Positions 24,320-33,745 of a stretch of DNA of 64,000 bases are shown here, one piece after another (positions within the stretch are counted from its first letter, which is position 1; every line of letters starts with the position of its first letter). The DNA is from Rhodospirillales bacterium (GTDB lineage: Bacteria > Pseudomonadota > Alphaproteobacteria > Rhodospirillales > Shumkoniaceae). Location: the NCBI GenBank assembly GCA_018432935.1, contig JAHDSF010000017.1, forward strand, positions 1 through 64,000. Direction: 5' to 3'. Made by a program: the position numbers and the translations under genes. The notes beneath the pieces are model-generated. The model did not search any database. It was given only the letters and a program-made list of their open reading frames with translations, and was not told the DNA's origin.

Positions 24320-24553
24320 TCAGCCGCGCCAGAACGGCTTGGCGGCCTCGCGCTCGACCTCGACCGGCGACAGCCCCGCATCCTGAAGGATGAAGGTGTC
24401 GAGCTCGGTAAGCTCGCGACGGGCACGCGCCCGCTCCAGCCACAGCCGAGGTGCGTTCAAAAGCCGCTCCATATCGACGGCCCGAAGCCAGACCCGCCAG
24501 GACAGGGCGAAACCAGAGGGCCGCGCGTTTGTATCGATACATTCGACGGACAT
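24320..24553 (-). CDS. DUF1127 (YjiS-like) small protein
   Basis: A 77-residue Arg-rich protein. The C-terminal region RARARRELTELDTFILQDAG followed by LSPVEVEREAAKPFW is the DUF1127 signature, common in alphaproteobacteria. Members are short RNA- or regulation-associated proteins; some affect phosphate and carbon metabolism through RNA binding. GGAGG precedes the start. The gene is divergent from the MocR regulator with a palindrome between them, and its own promoter must overlap that region. Confidence 0.85.
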   Translation of the reverse strand: MSVECIDTNARPSGFALSWRVWLRAVDMERLLNAPRLWLERARARRELTELDTFILQDAGLSPVEVEREAAKPFWRG

Positions 24554-24577
24554 GACGGGTCCTCCGACAGAATGTTT

Positions 24578-24595
24578 CCCTACAATATGGTAGGG
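24578..24595. promoter_or_regulatory. Palindrome CCCTAC-n6-GTAGGG between DUF1127 and mocR genes
   Basis: A perfect 6+6 inverted repeat with a six-base AT-rich spacer, in the short region between the divergent DUF1127 and MocR genes. MocR regulators often control a neighbouring gene and themselves, so this is a candidate operator. A TTGACC -35-like box follows directly at 24596. Confidence 0.45.
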
Positions 24596-24631
24596 TTGAC
24601 CTGCCGCACCGTCAATGCCACACTTGTAACC

Positions 24632-26023
24632 ATGACAATGTGGATCCCCGACCTGTCCCAGCGGCGAGGCCCCCGCTACCTTGCGATCGCGGACGCGATC
24701 GGCGATGCCGTCTCGGTCGGCGAGCTTCAGCCGGGCCAGCGACTTCCTACCCACCGCGACCTCGCCTTCCGACTCAGGGTCACGGTCGGCACAGTCAGCC
24801 GCGCCTACGCGGAAGCCGAGCGGCGCGGGCATCTGGTAGGCGAAGTCGGCCGCGGCAGCTTTGTCCGCGGCGGCGAGAAGAGCGAGTACGATCCGGATTT
24901 TTCGATCAGCTCCCGGGAAGACAGCAGTCTGATCGAATTGGGAATGAACTACCCCGCGCTTTGCGATTCCGACCGCATGCTGAGCGAGTCGCTGGCCGAA
25001 TTGTCCCGATCCAATGTCGGCTCATTGATACAATACCAGCCCGATCTCGGCATGCCGCAGCACCGCGAAGCGGGAGCGCGTCTGTTCGCCTCCTATGGCC
25101 TCGATGCGCCGGCCGAGCGTGTCGTCGTCTCGTGCGGGGTCCAGCATGCGCTGTCGGTGCTGTGCACCACCTTCGCGCGGCCCGGCGACCTCGTGCTGAC
25201 CGAAGCCCACACCTACCCCGGCATCATCGTGGTCGCGCAACAGCTGCACCTCCGGCTGCAGGGCCTGCCGATGGACGAGGAAGGGCTGCTGCCCGAGGCG
25301 GTGGACGAGGCCTGCCGCCACTCCGCAGCCCGGCTTCTCTACGTCATTCCGACCCTGCAGAACCCGACCACCGCGGTAATGTCCGAGCAGCGGCGACGCG
25401 ATATCGCCGAGGTTGCGCGCCGTCACGACCTGCTGATCCTCGATGACGACGTGTATGGCTTCCTGGTCCCTGGCAGGCCGCCGCCGCTCGCCAGCTTCGC
25501 CCCGGAACGAAGCTTTTTCATGTGCAGCGCGTCGAAGTTTCTGGCGCCGGGACTGCGCGTGGGCTTCATCCTGACACCCGAGGGCATGACCCAGCAGGTC
25601 GGCTCCGGAATCCGCATGTCGGTGTGGATGACGCCGCCGCTGACCGCCGAGATCGCCTCGCGCTGGATCCTGGACGGCACCGCCGACCGGCTGGTCGATA
25701 TGCACCGCGCCGAAGTGCAGGCGCGACAGTCGCAGGCGCGTTCGGTGCTCGGCGGCCTGGTTGGCCGTTCCCATCCCTGCGCCTACCACATGTGGATCCA
25801 TCTCCCCGATCCGTGGCGCGCCGACGAGTTCGTCGCCCACGTCAAGGCCCGCAACGCCCGGGTCATCGCCGCCGAGACCTTCGCCGCCAGCAGGGTCCAC
25901 TCGCCGCACGCGGTCCGCGTCTGCCTGGGCGGGGTGGCCAGCCGCGAACGCCTTCAGCAGGGCTTGCGGATCATCGCGGAAACCCTGGCCGAGAAGCCCC
26001 GGCTGCGACTATCGATCGTGTGA
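24632..26023 (+). CDS. MocR-family transcriptional regulator (GntR domain fused to aminotransferase domain)
   Basis: A 463-residue MocR-type protein. The N-terminal winged helix reads YLAIADAIGDAVSVGELQPG, RLPTHRDLAFRLRVTVGTVS and RAYAEAERRGHL, as in GntR regulators. The fold-type I aminotransferase domain has QPDLGMPQHREAGARLF, the PLP-pocket segment VLTEAHTYPGI, IPTLQNPTT, DDDVYGFL and the Schiff-base lysine in SASKFLAPGLRVGF. Such proteins sense an amino acid or vitamer through PLP. ATG at 24632 is used, though 24638 is equally possible. Its target is probably the divergent gene or itself. Confidence 0.88.
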   Translation: MTMWIPDLSQRRGPRYLAIADAIGDAVSVGELQPGQRLPTHRDLAFRLRVTVGTVSRAYAEAERRGHLVGEVGRGSFVRGGEKSEYDPDFSISSREDSSLIELGMNYPALCDSDRMLSESLAELSRSNVGSLIQYQPDLGMPQHREAGARLFASYGLDAPAERVVVSCGVQHALSVLCTTFARPGDLVLTEAHTYPGIIVVAQQLHLRLQGLPMDEEGLLPEAVDEACRHSAARLLYVIPTLQNPTTAVMSEQRRRDIAEVARRHDLLILDDDVYGFLVPGRPPPLASFAPERSFFMCSASKFLAPGLRVGFILTPEGMTQQVGSGIRMSVWMTPPLTAEIASRWILDGTADRLVDMHRAEVQARQSQARSVLGGLVGRSHPCAYHMWIHLPDPWRADEFVAHVKARNARVIAAETFAASRVHSPHAVRVCLGGVASRERLQQGLRIIAETLAEKPRLRLSIV

Positions 26024-26032
26024 TCCCTTTGC

Positions 26033-27529
26033 TCAGCCGCCGCCGGTGCGCCGGAGCGCCTTGAAGACTCCGAGGTTGGCCAGCACGGTGAGGAGGATCA
26101 CCGTGGACAACACCAAGCTGACCGGCGACGAAACAAAGCCCAGAAGGAAGGTCCCGGGGTCGTTGTTGGCCGCGATCAAGGCGCCGCGGAAGCTTTCGTC
26201 GAGCAGCGGACCGAGGATGATTCCCAGCACCATCGGGGCAACCGGCACCCGGTTGATGCGCAAAAGGAAGCCGATCACGCCGAACCCGAACGACCACACC
26301 ACGTCGGTCACGTCGTTGTTGATGGCATAGGCGCCGATCACCGTCAGCAGGGTGATGCCGGGCAGCAGGTAGCCCGGCGGAACGGTCACCAGCCGCCGGA
26401 AGAACTCGATGCCCAGAAAGCCGAACACCAACAGCATCAGGTGGGCCAGGAACACCGACCCGGCGACCACGTAGAACAGCTCCGGCGTGTTGATCATCAA
26501 GGTCGGGCCCGGATTGAGGCCGTGGATCACGAGCGCCCCGATGATGACGGCCGTCACCGCGTCGCCCGGGATGCCGAGGGTCAGCATCGGCACCAGGGCG
26601 CCACCGATGCAGGCGTTGTTCGCCGATTCCGGGGCGGCGATGCCCTCGAACGCTCCCTCGCCGAAGGGACGCGACGGCTGCTTCACGGTACGCTTTGCGT
26701 GGTCGTACCCGAGCAACGCGGCGATCTCCCCGCCGACCCCGGGAAGGGCGCCGACAAAGACGCCGATCACCGAGGTGCGGACCACCAGCGGCAGCAGGCG
26801 GACCACGAGCCGGAGCGGCGGGAACAGGCGCCCGACCTGCGCGACGACCTCGGACTTCCGACGGTTGGCGAGCTGCATCAGGACCTCGGAGAAGCCGAAC
26901 AGTCCCAGGATCGCGACCACGATGTTGATGCCCTGGGCGAGCGCCAGGGTGCCGTAGGTGAAGCGCGGTGTGCCGGTGATCGTGTCGAGGCCGACAAGGC
27001 CGATGTTGACGCCCAGGAAGGCGACGAACAGCGCCTTCAGGAACGAGCCGCCGCTGAGCGCGCCAAGCAGCATCAGCCCCATCAGGGCGAGCAGAAAGTA
27101 GTCGCGGTGCGAGAACGCCAGCGCGAAATCCGCGATCAGCGGCGCGAAGAAGACCAGGAACATGGTGCCGATCAGGCCGCCGGTGACCGACATCACCGTC
27201 GCTAGGCCAAGGCCGAGCCCGGCCTCGCCCCTCTTCGCCAGGGGATAGCCGTCAAAGGTGGTGGCGACCGAGGCCGGCGCGCCGGGGATGTTGAGCAGCA
27301 TCGCCGACCTCGCGCCGCCGTAGACCCCGCCGGTGTAGACGCCCATGATCATCGCCAGGGCGTCCAGCATCTCCCACGAGTAGGTGAGCGACAGCAGCAA
27401 CGCAGTCGCCATCGTCACCGTCAGCCCCGGGATCGCCCCTACGTAGATGCCGGCAAAGGTGCCCAGCGCGACCAGCCCTAACAGCCTCGGCTCCAGGAAC
27501 GGGACGACGAAATTCGACAGCATCTCCAT
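26033..27529 (-). CDS. tctA: Tripartite tricarboxylate transporter large permease TctA
   Basis: A 498-residue membrane protein with about twelve helices, the transport subunit of a TTT-family system. Family landmarks are GAIPGLTVTMATALLLSLTY, YGGARSAMLLNIPGAPASVA, TFDGYPLAKRGEAG, VGALPGVGGEIAALLGYDHA and GIPGDAVTAVIIGAL. It lies 20 bases downstream of tctB and belongs to the tctC-tctB-tctA order typical of these systems. The transported carboxylate is unknown. Confidence 0.93.
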   Translation of the reverse strand: MEMLSNFVVPFLEPRLLGLVALGTFAGIYVGAIPGLTVTMATALLLSLTYSWEMLDALAMIMGVYTGGVYGGARSAMLLNIPGAPASVATTFDGYPLAKRGEAGLGLGLATVMSVTGGLIGTMFLVFFAPLIADFALAFSHRDYFLLALMGLMLLGALSGGSFLKALFVAFLGVNIGLVGLDTITGTPRFTYGTLALAQGINIVVAILGLFGFSEVLMQLANRRKSEVVAQVGRLFPPLRLVVRLLPLVVRTSVIGVFVGALPGVGGEIAALLGYDHAKRTVKQPSRPFGEGAFEGIAAPESANNACIGGALVPMLTLGIPGDAVTAVIIGALVIHGLNPGPTLMINTPELFYVVAGSVFLAHLMLLVFGFLGIEFFRRLVTVPPGYLLPGITLLTVIGAYAINNDVTDVVWSFGFGVIGFLLRINRVPVAPMVLGIILGPLLDESFRGALIAANNDPGTFLLGFVSSPVSLVLSTVILLTVLANLGVFKALRRTGGG

Positions 27530-27548
27530 CGGGCCTGGCCTCGCGCCG

Positions 27549-27980
27549 TCACGGGAACCGGACGTGGAATGCGTACTCGAAGATGAGGTACTCGGAGGCG
27601 ACGAGGGAGGCCGCCACCAATGCCATCCGCGGCAGCGAGCGGACCCCGAGGTAGAAGAACGCCGCCATCAGGAAGCCGAAGGTCAGCAGGTGGAAGTTCA
27701 CCGTACCCATCAGGGCCAGGTAGCCCGCCACCACGGCCCCGAAGCCCAGGATCGAGCGCCACGCCGGGCCGTCGAGCCCCGCCGGTCCGTCCGGGCTGCG
27801 AAAGTCCTGGAACAGCGCCCGCAGGGCCAGCCCCATCATCACGATCGACAGGCCGAAGGGGACGAAGCGCGGCGAAACCGCGAATGCTGCCCCCTTCGTG
27901 TCGATGGCAAGCGAAGACAGAAGGAGGAAGACGCTGATCGCCACGAACAACAAGCTCAAAGAAACGCGGCGCAAGATCAT
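27549..27980 (-). CDS. tctB: Tripartite tricarboxylate transporter small subunit TctB
   Basis: A 143-residue membrane protein with four helices, matching the TctB family (ILRRVSLSLLFVAISVFLLL at the N-terminus and a FGFLMAAFFYLGVRSL segment later). The middle loop carries DFRSPDGPAGLDGPAW. It is placed between the tctC and tctA genes, and the spacings of 20-30 bases make one operon. Confidence 0.85.
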   Translation of the reverse strand: MILRRVSLSLLFVAISVFLLLSSLAIDTKGAAFAVSPRFVPFGLSIVMMGLALRALFQDFRSPDGPAGLDGPAWRSILGFGAVVAGYLALMGTVNFHLLTFGFLMAAFFYLGVRSLPRMALVAASLVASEYLIFEYAFHVRFP

Positions 27981-28010
27981 GGCGTCCTCCCCCCGGTCCG
28001 TCCGCGTCCG

Positions 28011-29018
28011 CTAGATCTTGGGGATGCCGAAAGCGCTCGGATCGCTGGCGGCCTTCACCTCGAACAATAGCCAGTTGGTCACCGACTCCCAACGGTTCTG
28101 ATACTTCAGCGCGGCCTCTCCGCTCAGGCCGAGCGGAAAGATGCTGTTGGCCTCGAGGAACTTCTGGAACTTGTCGGTCGACCACGCTTTCTTGAACGCC
28201 GCTTGGAGCTTGGCGACGACCGGTTGCGGCGTCCCCTTCTTGACGTAGACGCCGTAGTACGGCCCCCAGGGCAGGTACTTCTGGTATTCGGGGCGTTCCT
28301 TGCCCAGCACCGGCCAGTCGGGGAACTTGGCCACCTTTTCGTTGGCGACCACCGCCAGCACCTTGAGCTTCCCGGTCTCGACGTACTGCCTGGCGGCGCC
28401 CATGCTGACGATCGCGGCATCGACGTGACCGCCGAGGAGGCCCGCCAGCCCCAGCCCCTCGCCCTTGTAGGGGACGAGGTTGAAGCTCTTGCCGAGCATG
28501 GCGGTGACGACCCCGGAGATCCCCACCGGCCCGGTGTTCATCACCTTGAGCGACTTCGGGCTCTTGTCGATTTCGCCGAGCAGCTCGGAGATCGTCTTCC
28601 AGCGGGCGTCGTTCTGCACCACGATCAGCGGATAGGCCTCGGCCGCCAGCAGGATCGGCTCGAAATCGTGGAAGCTCAGCTGCGACAAGCCGGTCGTGCG
28701 GTACAGGTTCTGGTTCTCGGCCGCCATCAGCAGGGTGTAGCCGTCCGCCGGCTGCTGATGAACATACTCGGTCGCCGTGGCTCCGGTAGCGCCGGGCTTG
28801 TTCTGGATGATGATCGAGCGTCCCAGCTCCTGCTCGGCGAGGTTGGCGATCGCCCGCGCCACGGTGTCGGTGCCGCCGCCGGGACTGAAGGGGATGACCG
28901 CCGAAATATCGCGCTCTGGATAGTCGGCGGCCTGCGCCGCCCCGCCGATGCCCGCCGCCACCAGCAGGCAGGCCCCGGCCCGACCCAGCCAACCAACGAA
29001 CCGCTTCCTGTCGTTCAT
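28011..29018 (-). CDS. tctC: Tripartite tricarboxylate transporter substrate-binding protein TctC
   Basis: A 335-residue periplasmic receptor with a signal peptide (LGRAGACLLVAAGIGGAAQA). The Bug/TctC fold is shown by YPERDISAVIPFSPGGGTDTVARA, IIIQNKPGATG, the SLKVMNTGPVGISGVVTAML segment and WGPYYGVYVKKGTPQPVV. The family binds di- and tricarboxylates or other small acids. The N-terminus allows ATG at 29018 or GTG at 29021; GGGAGG precedes both. A palindrome at 29137-29153 lies upstream of the operon. Confidence 0.9.
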   Translation of the reverse strand: MNDRKRFVGWLGRAGACLLVAAGIGGAAQAADYPERDISAVIPFSPGGGTDTVARAIANLAEQELGRSIIIQNKPGATGATATEYVHQQPADGYTLLMAAENQNLYRTTGLSQLSFHDFEPILLAAEAYPLIVVQNDARWKTISELLGEIDKSPKSLKVMNTGPVGISGVVTAMLGKSFNLVPYKGEGLGLAGLLGGHVDAAIVSMGAARQYVETGKLKVLAVVANEKVAKFPDWPVLGKERPEYQKYLPWGPYYGVYVKKGTPQPVVAKLQAAFKKAWSTDKFQKFLEANSIFPLGLSGEAALKYQNRWESVTNWLLFEVKAASDPSAFGIPKI

Positions 29019-29136
29019 CACGTCCTCCCGCCTGGTTCAGGTTTCTCGCCGGACGGGATCGCTGCGGATCCGCGTCCCTTCACCTCCAGAGTGCCCGAGC
29101 GAAGCGATTACGTCTAATGCTCATGTTGCCCCACTC

Positions 29137-29153
29137 TATTACACCCTGTAATA
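29137..29153. promoter_or_regulatory. Palindrome TATTACA-CCC-TGTAATA upstream of the tctCBA operon
   Basis: A perfect 7+7 inverted repeat with a three-base spacer, AT-rich against the GC-rich surroundings, between the tctC start and the EPSP-synthase-like gene. It is a likely operator for the transporter operon. The LysR gene at 30605 is an obvious candidate regulator, though the arm form (TGTAATA) would also suit a GntR-type protein. Confidence 0.5.
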
Positions 29154-29157
29154 CAAC

Positions 29158-30432
29158 TCACGCCATTGCCGCCTCCGCGCCCAGCGACCGCATGACCTGG
29201 AAAAACTCGGGAAAGCTGATCGATACCCATTCGGCACCCGAGATCTCGGTCTCGCCCCGAGCCGCCAGGGCGGCAACCGTGCAGGCCATCACCACCCGAT
29301 GATCGTCGTGACCCTCGACGCTGGCGCCGCGCAGCGGCCCGCCGTAGATCGTCAGCACGTCGTCGGACAGTTCGAACCGCGCCCCCATCTTGGTGAGTTC
29401 ACGCGCCATCACGGCAGGCCGATCCGTCTCCTTGACGCGGGCATGATGGATGTTGCGCAACACCGTCCTGCCCGCCGCCTGGGTACCGAGCACCGCAAGG
29501 ATCGGCATGTTGTCCGGACAGTCGAGACAGTCCGCCTCGAAGCCGGAGAGCGGCCGGCCGCCGCGGACGCGGATGGCGTCGTCGGCCGTCTCGACGTCCG
29601 CACCCGCGGCGCGCAGTACCTCCAGGATCGATTTGTCGCGCTGGAAGTCGTCGCAGCGGAGCCCGCGCAGGACAACCTCCGAATCCGTGATGGCGGCGGC
29701 GACCAGCGGATAGGCTGCCGAGGTCCAGCAGCCCGGAACCGCTTCTTCGAAGGGACGGTACGTCTTGCCCCCTTCGACGCGGTAGGCTTGGTAATCGCGG
29801 TTCTCGACCTCGATGCCCTGGCGGCGCAGCCAGCCAATGGTGATATCGATGTACCCACGCTCGAGTGGCTCGTCGACGACCTTGATCGACACGCCTTCCC
29901 GCGTCAGCGGCGCGGCGAACAGGAGGGGACTGATCCACTGCGAGTTGAACCCCGAGATGCGGCAGCTGCCGCCACGCAGCACCCCGTGCACCGCCACCGG
30001 CGCCAGTCCCTGACCGCGCGACGAGAACGTCACCGCGCCCAGCTCCTGCAGGGCGTTCAGAAGCGGACCATAAGGCCGACGGCGGATCTGGTAGTCGCCG
30101 GTGATGAACGAGAAACCGTTCGTCAGGGCGGCCGTCGCCAGCGCGAAGCTGAGAGTGGTCCCGGAGTTCATGGTGTCGATGACGTCGCTAGGCACGCCGA
30201 GATCCATCCCCACCCCGTCCACGGTCCAGGTCCCCGCGCCGCATTCGATCGCCGCACCGAACCGGCGGCAGACCTCGACCGCGGCCAGGCTGTCCTTGCC
30301 CTGCGAAGGATTGCGGATCACCGACCTTCCGGCCGCCAGCGTCCCGAAGAACACGGCGCGGATGGTATTCGATTTGTTGCCGCTGATGGTGGCCGAGCCA
30401 CTCAATCGCGATGGCCTCGCCAAGACCTTCAT
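29158..30432 (-). CDS. EPSP-synthase-like protein (3-phosphoshikimate 1-carboxyvinyltransferase family), divergent
   Basis: A 424-residue two-domain protein of the enolpyruvyl transferase family. Canonical EPSP synthase positions are partly kept: Lys20, Ser21 and Arg25 in NKSNTIR; the MNSGTT loop; Arg119; Asp307 in CPDNM; Lys334 in ARVKETDR; and Arg379 in DHRVVM. By eye alignment, the equivalents of E. coli Arg100 and Lys411 are replaced by Ser95 and Ile405, and Ser169 by Asn163. ATG at 30432 has GAGGAGG upstream. It sits between the TctC gene and a LysR gene rather than with cmk, so a specialised substrate is possible; an ordinary AroA role is not excluded. Confidence 0.8.
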   Translation of the reverse strand: MKVLARPSRLSGSATISGNKSNTIRAVFFGTLAAGRSVIRNPSQGKDSLAAVEVCRRFGAAIECGAGTWTVDGVGMDLGVPSDVIDTMNSGTTLSFALATAALTNGFSFITGDYQIRRRPYGPLLNALQELGAVTFSSRGQGLAPVAVHGVLRGGSCRISGFNSQWISPLLFAAPLTREGVSIKVVDEPLERGYIDITIGWLRRQGIEVENRDYQAYRVEGGKTYRPFEEAVPGCWTSAAYPLVAAAITDSEVVLRGLRCDDFQRDKSILEVLRAAGADVETADDAIRVRGGRPLSGFEADCLDCPDNMPILAVLGTQAAGRTVLRNIHHARVKETDRPAVMARELTKMGARFELSDDVLTIYGGPLRGASVEGHDDHRVVMACTVAALAARGETEISGAEWVSISFPEFFQVMRSLGAEAAMA

Positions 30433-30604
30433 GACGCCTCCTCGCGGGTGCGTCCGGACCGTTCCGGATACCTGCACCACCGTTCCAGGCATCCATTTTC
30501 CGTGCAACGTCCATGATGTCCACGGACGACTTGGCAGAATATCATGCCTTCATGTAATGGGGTGCGATGCGCCGATGCAGCCGGGCACGCAGAAGACGCC
30601 CGAC

Positions 30605-31495
30605 CTAGAGCGCCTGCGGCAGGACGTGCTTGATGGCGCGGACGAACGCCTTGCCGTGCGCCGAGGGCGGCGCGAACAGAAAGCTGTTGGCGTACAGCGT
30701 GAAGCGAGTGGGCTCGGCAAGCTGACGGGTCATCTCTGCCGGCCGGCGCGCCCGCATCGCCGTGAACTCGTCGACGATGGCGACGCCGAGGCCCTGTTCG
30801 GCCAGCGCCAGCGCCGTCTCGGCGAAGCGGACGACGGTCTTGATCGTGAAGCTCGTCCCGGCGGCCTCCTCGAGCGAGCGGATCGCCCTGGCGTGCGACG
30901 AATCCTCCTGGAATCCGATGATGTCCTCGTTCGCCAGATCGCGAGCCGCGATCTCGTCTCGGCCGGCAAACGGGTGATCGGACGCGAAGGCGCAGACGAC
31001 GCGCCCCAGCCCGATCTTCTGGGTGCGAATCATCGGATGCTCGATCGGGAACAGGGTCAGCACCAGTTCGCCGGTCCGCAGGGTCAGGTAATCGATCAGC
31101 TGGTTCATCGGCACGATGTCGACGTGCACCGCCAGCCGCGGGTGCCCGGCGCGCAGCCGCCGCAGTGCGATCGGCACCACCGAATTGCCGAGGCTGGGCG
31201 AGGCGCCGAACCGGAACACGCCGCCCTCCCCCGACGACAGCCGCCGGATCGTCAGGTTCAGATCGCCGACCTTCTTGTGGATGATCTCGACGTCGGCGTA
31301 GAGGGCCAGCGCCTCCGGCGTGGCGACCAGGCGGCCCTTCACGCGCTCGAACAGCGGGAACCCGATGCGGTCCTCCATCCGTTTGATGATGCGGCTGAGG
31401 GCGGGTTGCGAAATGCGCATAAGGACGGCCGCCGCGGTGACCGTCTTGGCCTCCATCAAGGCGCGAAAGACCTCGATCTGGTGCAGGCTGATCAT
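30605..31495 (-). CDS. LysR-family transcriptional regulator
   Basis: A 296-residue LTTR. The N-terminal helix-turn-helix reads LHQIEVFRALMEAKTVTAAA, VLMRISQPALSRIIKRMEDR and IGFPLFERVKGRLVATPEAL, and a substrate-binding domain follows with VFRFGASPSLGNSVVP, LVLTLFPIEHP and HLQ-type strands. It is encoded on the same strand upstream of the EPSP-synthase-like gene and the tct operon, and may control them in response to the transported acid. A 172-base spacer separates it from the next gene. Confidence 0.88.
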   Translation of the reverse strand: MISLHQIEVFRALMEAKTVTAAAVLMRISQPALSRIIKRMEDRIGFPLFERVKGRLVATPEALALYADVEIIHKKVGDLNLTIRRLSSGEGGVFRFGASPSLGNSVVPIALRRLRAGHPRLAVHVDIVPMNQLIDYLTLRTGELVLTLFPIEHPMIRTQKIGLGRVVCAFASDHPFAGRDEIAARDLANEDIIGFQEDSSHARAIRSLEEAAGTSFTIKTVVRFAETALALAEQGLGVAIVDEFTAMRARRPAEMTRQLAEPTRFTLYANSFLFAPPSAHGKAFVRAIKHVLPQAL

Positions 31496-31569
31496 GGCGC
31501 CGCCCCCCTGTCCGCATCATAGGGGCGGGCGCATTGAAAGGCGAGCGCGTCTCCCGCGGAGAGCGACGG

Positions 31570-32379
31570 TCAGCGGACCGAGAACGGGGCCACCGTGTGG
31601 GCGTGGTCGAGCGGCCCGTGGCCATGGCCGAAGCCCGGCGCGGACAGAATCGCCTGCCGTACGTAGGCGAGGGCCCGAGCGACCGCGTCGCGCAACGGCA
31701 TGCCCTGGGCGAGGCCGGCGGCAATCGCCGACGCCGTCGTGCAGCCGGTGCCATGGGTATGGACGGTCTTGATCCGCGGCTGCTCGAAGCACTCAATCAT
31801 TCTGCCATCCTCGAACAGCAGATCCTTCAGCACCACGCCTTCCATGTGGCCGCCCTTCATGAGCACGGCCGGGCAGCCGAGAGAAGCCAGCACCGCCGCA
31901 GCGTGCTTGGCATCGGACTCGCCCCGGATCTCGAACCCTGCCAACGCCGCGGCTTCCGGCAGGTTCGGCGTCAGCACTGCTGCCAGCGGAAGCATGCGCC
32001 GCTTCAGGCTGTCGACCGCCTGCTCTTCCAGTAGCGAGGCGCCGCCCTTGGCGACCATCACCGGGTCGACGACGATGGGCAGACCGGCTGCCTCTTCTTC
32101 CAGCGTCCTCGCCACCACCTCGATCACCTCCGGGCGGTGCAGCATGCCGATCTTGATGCAGTCGGCGCCGATGTCGCGCAGCACGAGGCGGATCTGCAGT
32201 GCAATGAAGTCCTCCGGGACCTCGTGGATGCCAAACACGCCCTCGGTGTTCTGCGCTGTCAGCGCGGTGATCGCGGTCGCGGCGTATCCGCCGAGCGCGG
32301 TCACCGTCTTGATGTCGGCCTGGATCCCGGCGCCGCCGCCGGAGTCCGACCCCGCGATGACGAGGACGCGGCCCTTCAT
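31570..32379 (-). CDS. thiD: Bifunctional hydroxymethylpyrimidine kinase / phosphomethylpyrimidine kinase ThiD
   Basis: A 269-residue ribokinase-fold enzyme that phosphorylates HMP and HMP-P in thiamine synthesis. Hallmarks are [21 protein letters not shown] at the N-terminus, [26 protein letters not shown] with the family DPV motif, and [21 protein letters not shown] near the end, which carries the catalytic GTGC anion hole. Its start overlaps the glmM stop. No TPP riboswitch is visible, and the gene is transcribed with glmM, as is common in alphaproteobacteria. Confidence 0.93.
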   Translation of the reverse strand: MKGRVLVIAGSDSGGGAGIQADIKTVTALGGYAATAITALTAQNTEGVFGIHEVPEDFIALQIRLVLRDIGADCIKIGMLHRPEVIEVVARTLEEEAAGLPIVVDPVMVAKGGASLLEEQAVDSLKRRMLPLAAVLTPNLPEAAALAGFEIRGESDAKHAAAVLASLGCPAVLMKGGHMEGVVLKDLLFEDGRMIECFEQPRIKTVHTHGTGCTTASAIAAGLAQGMPLRDAVARALAYVRQAILSAPGFGHGHGPLDHAHTVAPFSVR

Positions 32380-33725
32380 CGCGCCGCTCGGGTGATCGCG
32401 CCGACTATGTCGTCGACGACCGCAGTGACGACGGCCTCGTCATCCCCCTCGCCCATCACGCGGATCAGGGGTTCGGTGCCGGATTTGCGGATCAGCAGCC
32501 GGCCGTGGCCGTCGAGGCGCTTCTCGCCGGCTACGATGGTGGCCTTGACTCCCGCGTTCTCCAGCGGCTTGCCCTGCGAGTAGCGAACGTTCTTGAGGAT
32601 CTGCGGCAGCGGCGCGAACTTGCGGCAGGTTACGCTTGCCGCCTTCCCCGACTGCACCAGCGCCGCCAGCACCTGGAGGGTGGCGATCAGGCCGTCGCCG
32701 GTGGTGCCGAAGTCGGTCAGGATGATGTGCCCCGATTGTTCGCCGCCGACGTTGAAGCCGTGCGCGCGCATGTGTTCGAGCACATAGCGGTCGCCGACCT
32801 GGGTGCGCGCCAGCTCCAGCCCGAGGCCGGAAAGGTAGTGTTCGAGCCCCAGGTTCGACATGACGGTGGCGACCACTCCGCCGCCTCGCAAGGTGCCGGC
32901 TGCAAGCCCGGCCTCGGCGATCACCGCCATCACCTGGTCGCCGTCGATCAGGCGCCCAGTCTCATCGGCAATCAGCACGCGGTCGGCATCGCCATCGAGC
33001 GCAATACCGATATCGGCGCCGCTGGTGACGACCCGGTTGCACATTGCGTCGGTCGCCGTCGAGCCGCAGTCGCGATTGATGTTGAAACCGTCGGGGCCGA
33101 CCCCGAGGGGCACCACCTCGGCGCCGAGTTCCCACAGCACCTCGGGCGCGACCTTGTAGGCGGCGCCGTTGGCGCAATCGATCACCACCTTGAGGCCGTC
33201 CAGACGCAAGCCTTTGGGAAAGCTCTGCTTGACGAACTCGTTGTAGCGCCCCACCGCGTCATCGAGCCGGACCGCCCGGCCCAGCTTCTCGGCCGGCACC
33301 AGATGAGCCGACAGGCCGTTGCGCACGCCTGCCTCGATCTCCGCCTCGACCGCGTCGGACAGCTTGTAGCCGTCGGGGCCGAACAGCTTGATGCCGTTGT
33401 CGCGAAAGGGATTGTGGGAGGCGGTGATCATCACACCCAGGTCGGCGCGCAACGAACGCGTCAGCATCGCGATCGCGGGCGTGGGCAGCGGACCGACCAG
33501 AGTCACATTCATGCCCATCGAGATGAAGCCCGCCGTCAACGCAGGCTCCAGCATATAGCCCGACAGCCGGGTATCCTTGCCGATGACGGCACGCCGCTGG
33601 TGTTCGCCATTGCGGCGGAGCTGGAGGGCCGCCGCCATCCCCACCTTCAGCGCCGTCTCGGCGGTCATCGGCTCCGCATTCGCCGTGCCGCGTATCCCGT
33701 CGGTACCAAACAGCTTTTCGACCAT
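32376..33725 (-). CDS. glmM: Phosphoglucosamine mutase GlmM
   Basis: A 449-residue enzyme that converts glucosamine-6-phosphate to glucosamine-1-phosphate for peptidoglycan and LPS precursors. It begins [12 protein letters not shown], has the catalytic phosphoserine Ser103 in TASHNP, the metal-binding DGDADR loop at about 240 and the phosphate-binding [12 protein letters not shown] near the C-terminus. ATG at 33725 has GAGG nine bases upstream; a TTG at 33734 is also in frame. A 14-bp inverted repeat lies in its leader. It is co-transcribed with thiD by overlap. Confidence 0.95.
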   Translation of the reverse strand: MVEKLFGTDGIRGTANAEPMTAETALKVGMAAALQLRRNGEHQRRAVIGKDTRLSGYMLEPALTAGFISMGMNVTLVGPLPTPAIAMLTRSLRADLGVMITASHNPFRDNGIKLFGPDGYKLSDAVEAEIEAGVRNGLSAHLVPAEKLGRAVRLDDAVGRYNEFVKQSFPKGLRLDGLKVVIDCANGAAYKVAPEVLWELGAEVVPLGVGPDGFNINRDCGSTATDAMCNRVVTSGADIGIALDGDADRVLIADETGRLIDGDQVMAVIAEAGLAAGTLRGGGVVATVMSNLGLEHYLSGLGLELARTQVGDRYVLEHMRAHGFNVGGEQSGHIILTDFGTTGDGLIATLQVLAALVQSGKAASVTCRKFAPLPQILKNVRYSQGKPLENAGVKATIVAGEKRLDGHGRLLIRKSGTEPLIRVMGEGDDEAVVTAVVDDIVGAITRAAR

Positions 33726-33745
33726 TCCCCTCAACCTCGTCGATA

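Noticed and set aside
30453-30468. TCCGGA-CCGT-TCCGGA as a LysR operator
   Set aside because: Six-base GC-rich palindromes are frequent here, and the site is too near the start codon of the EPSP-synthase-like gene.
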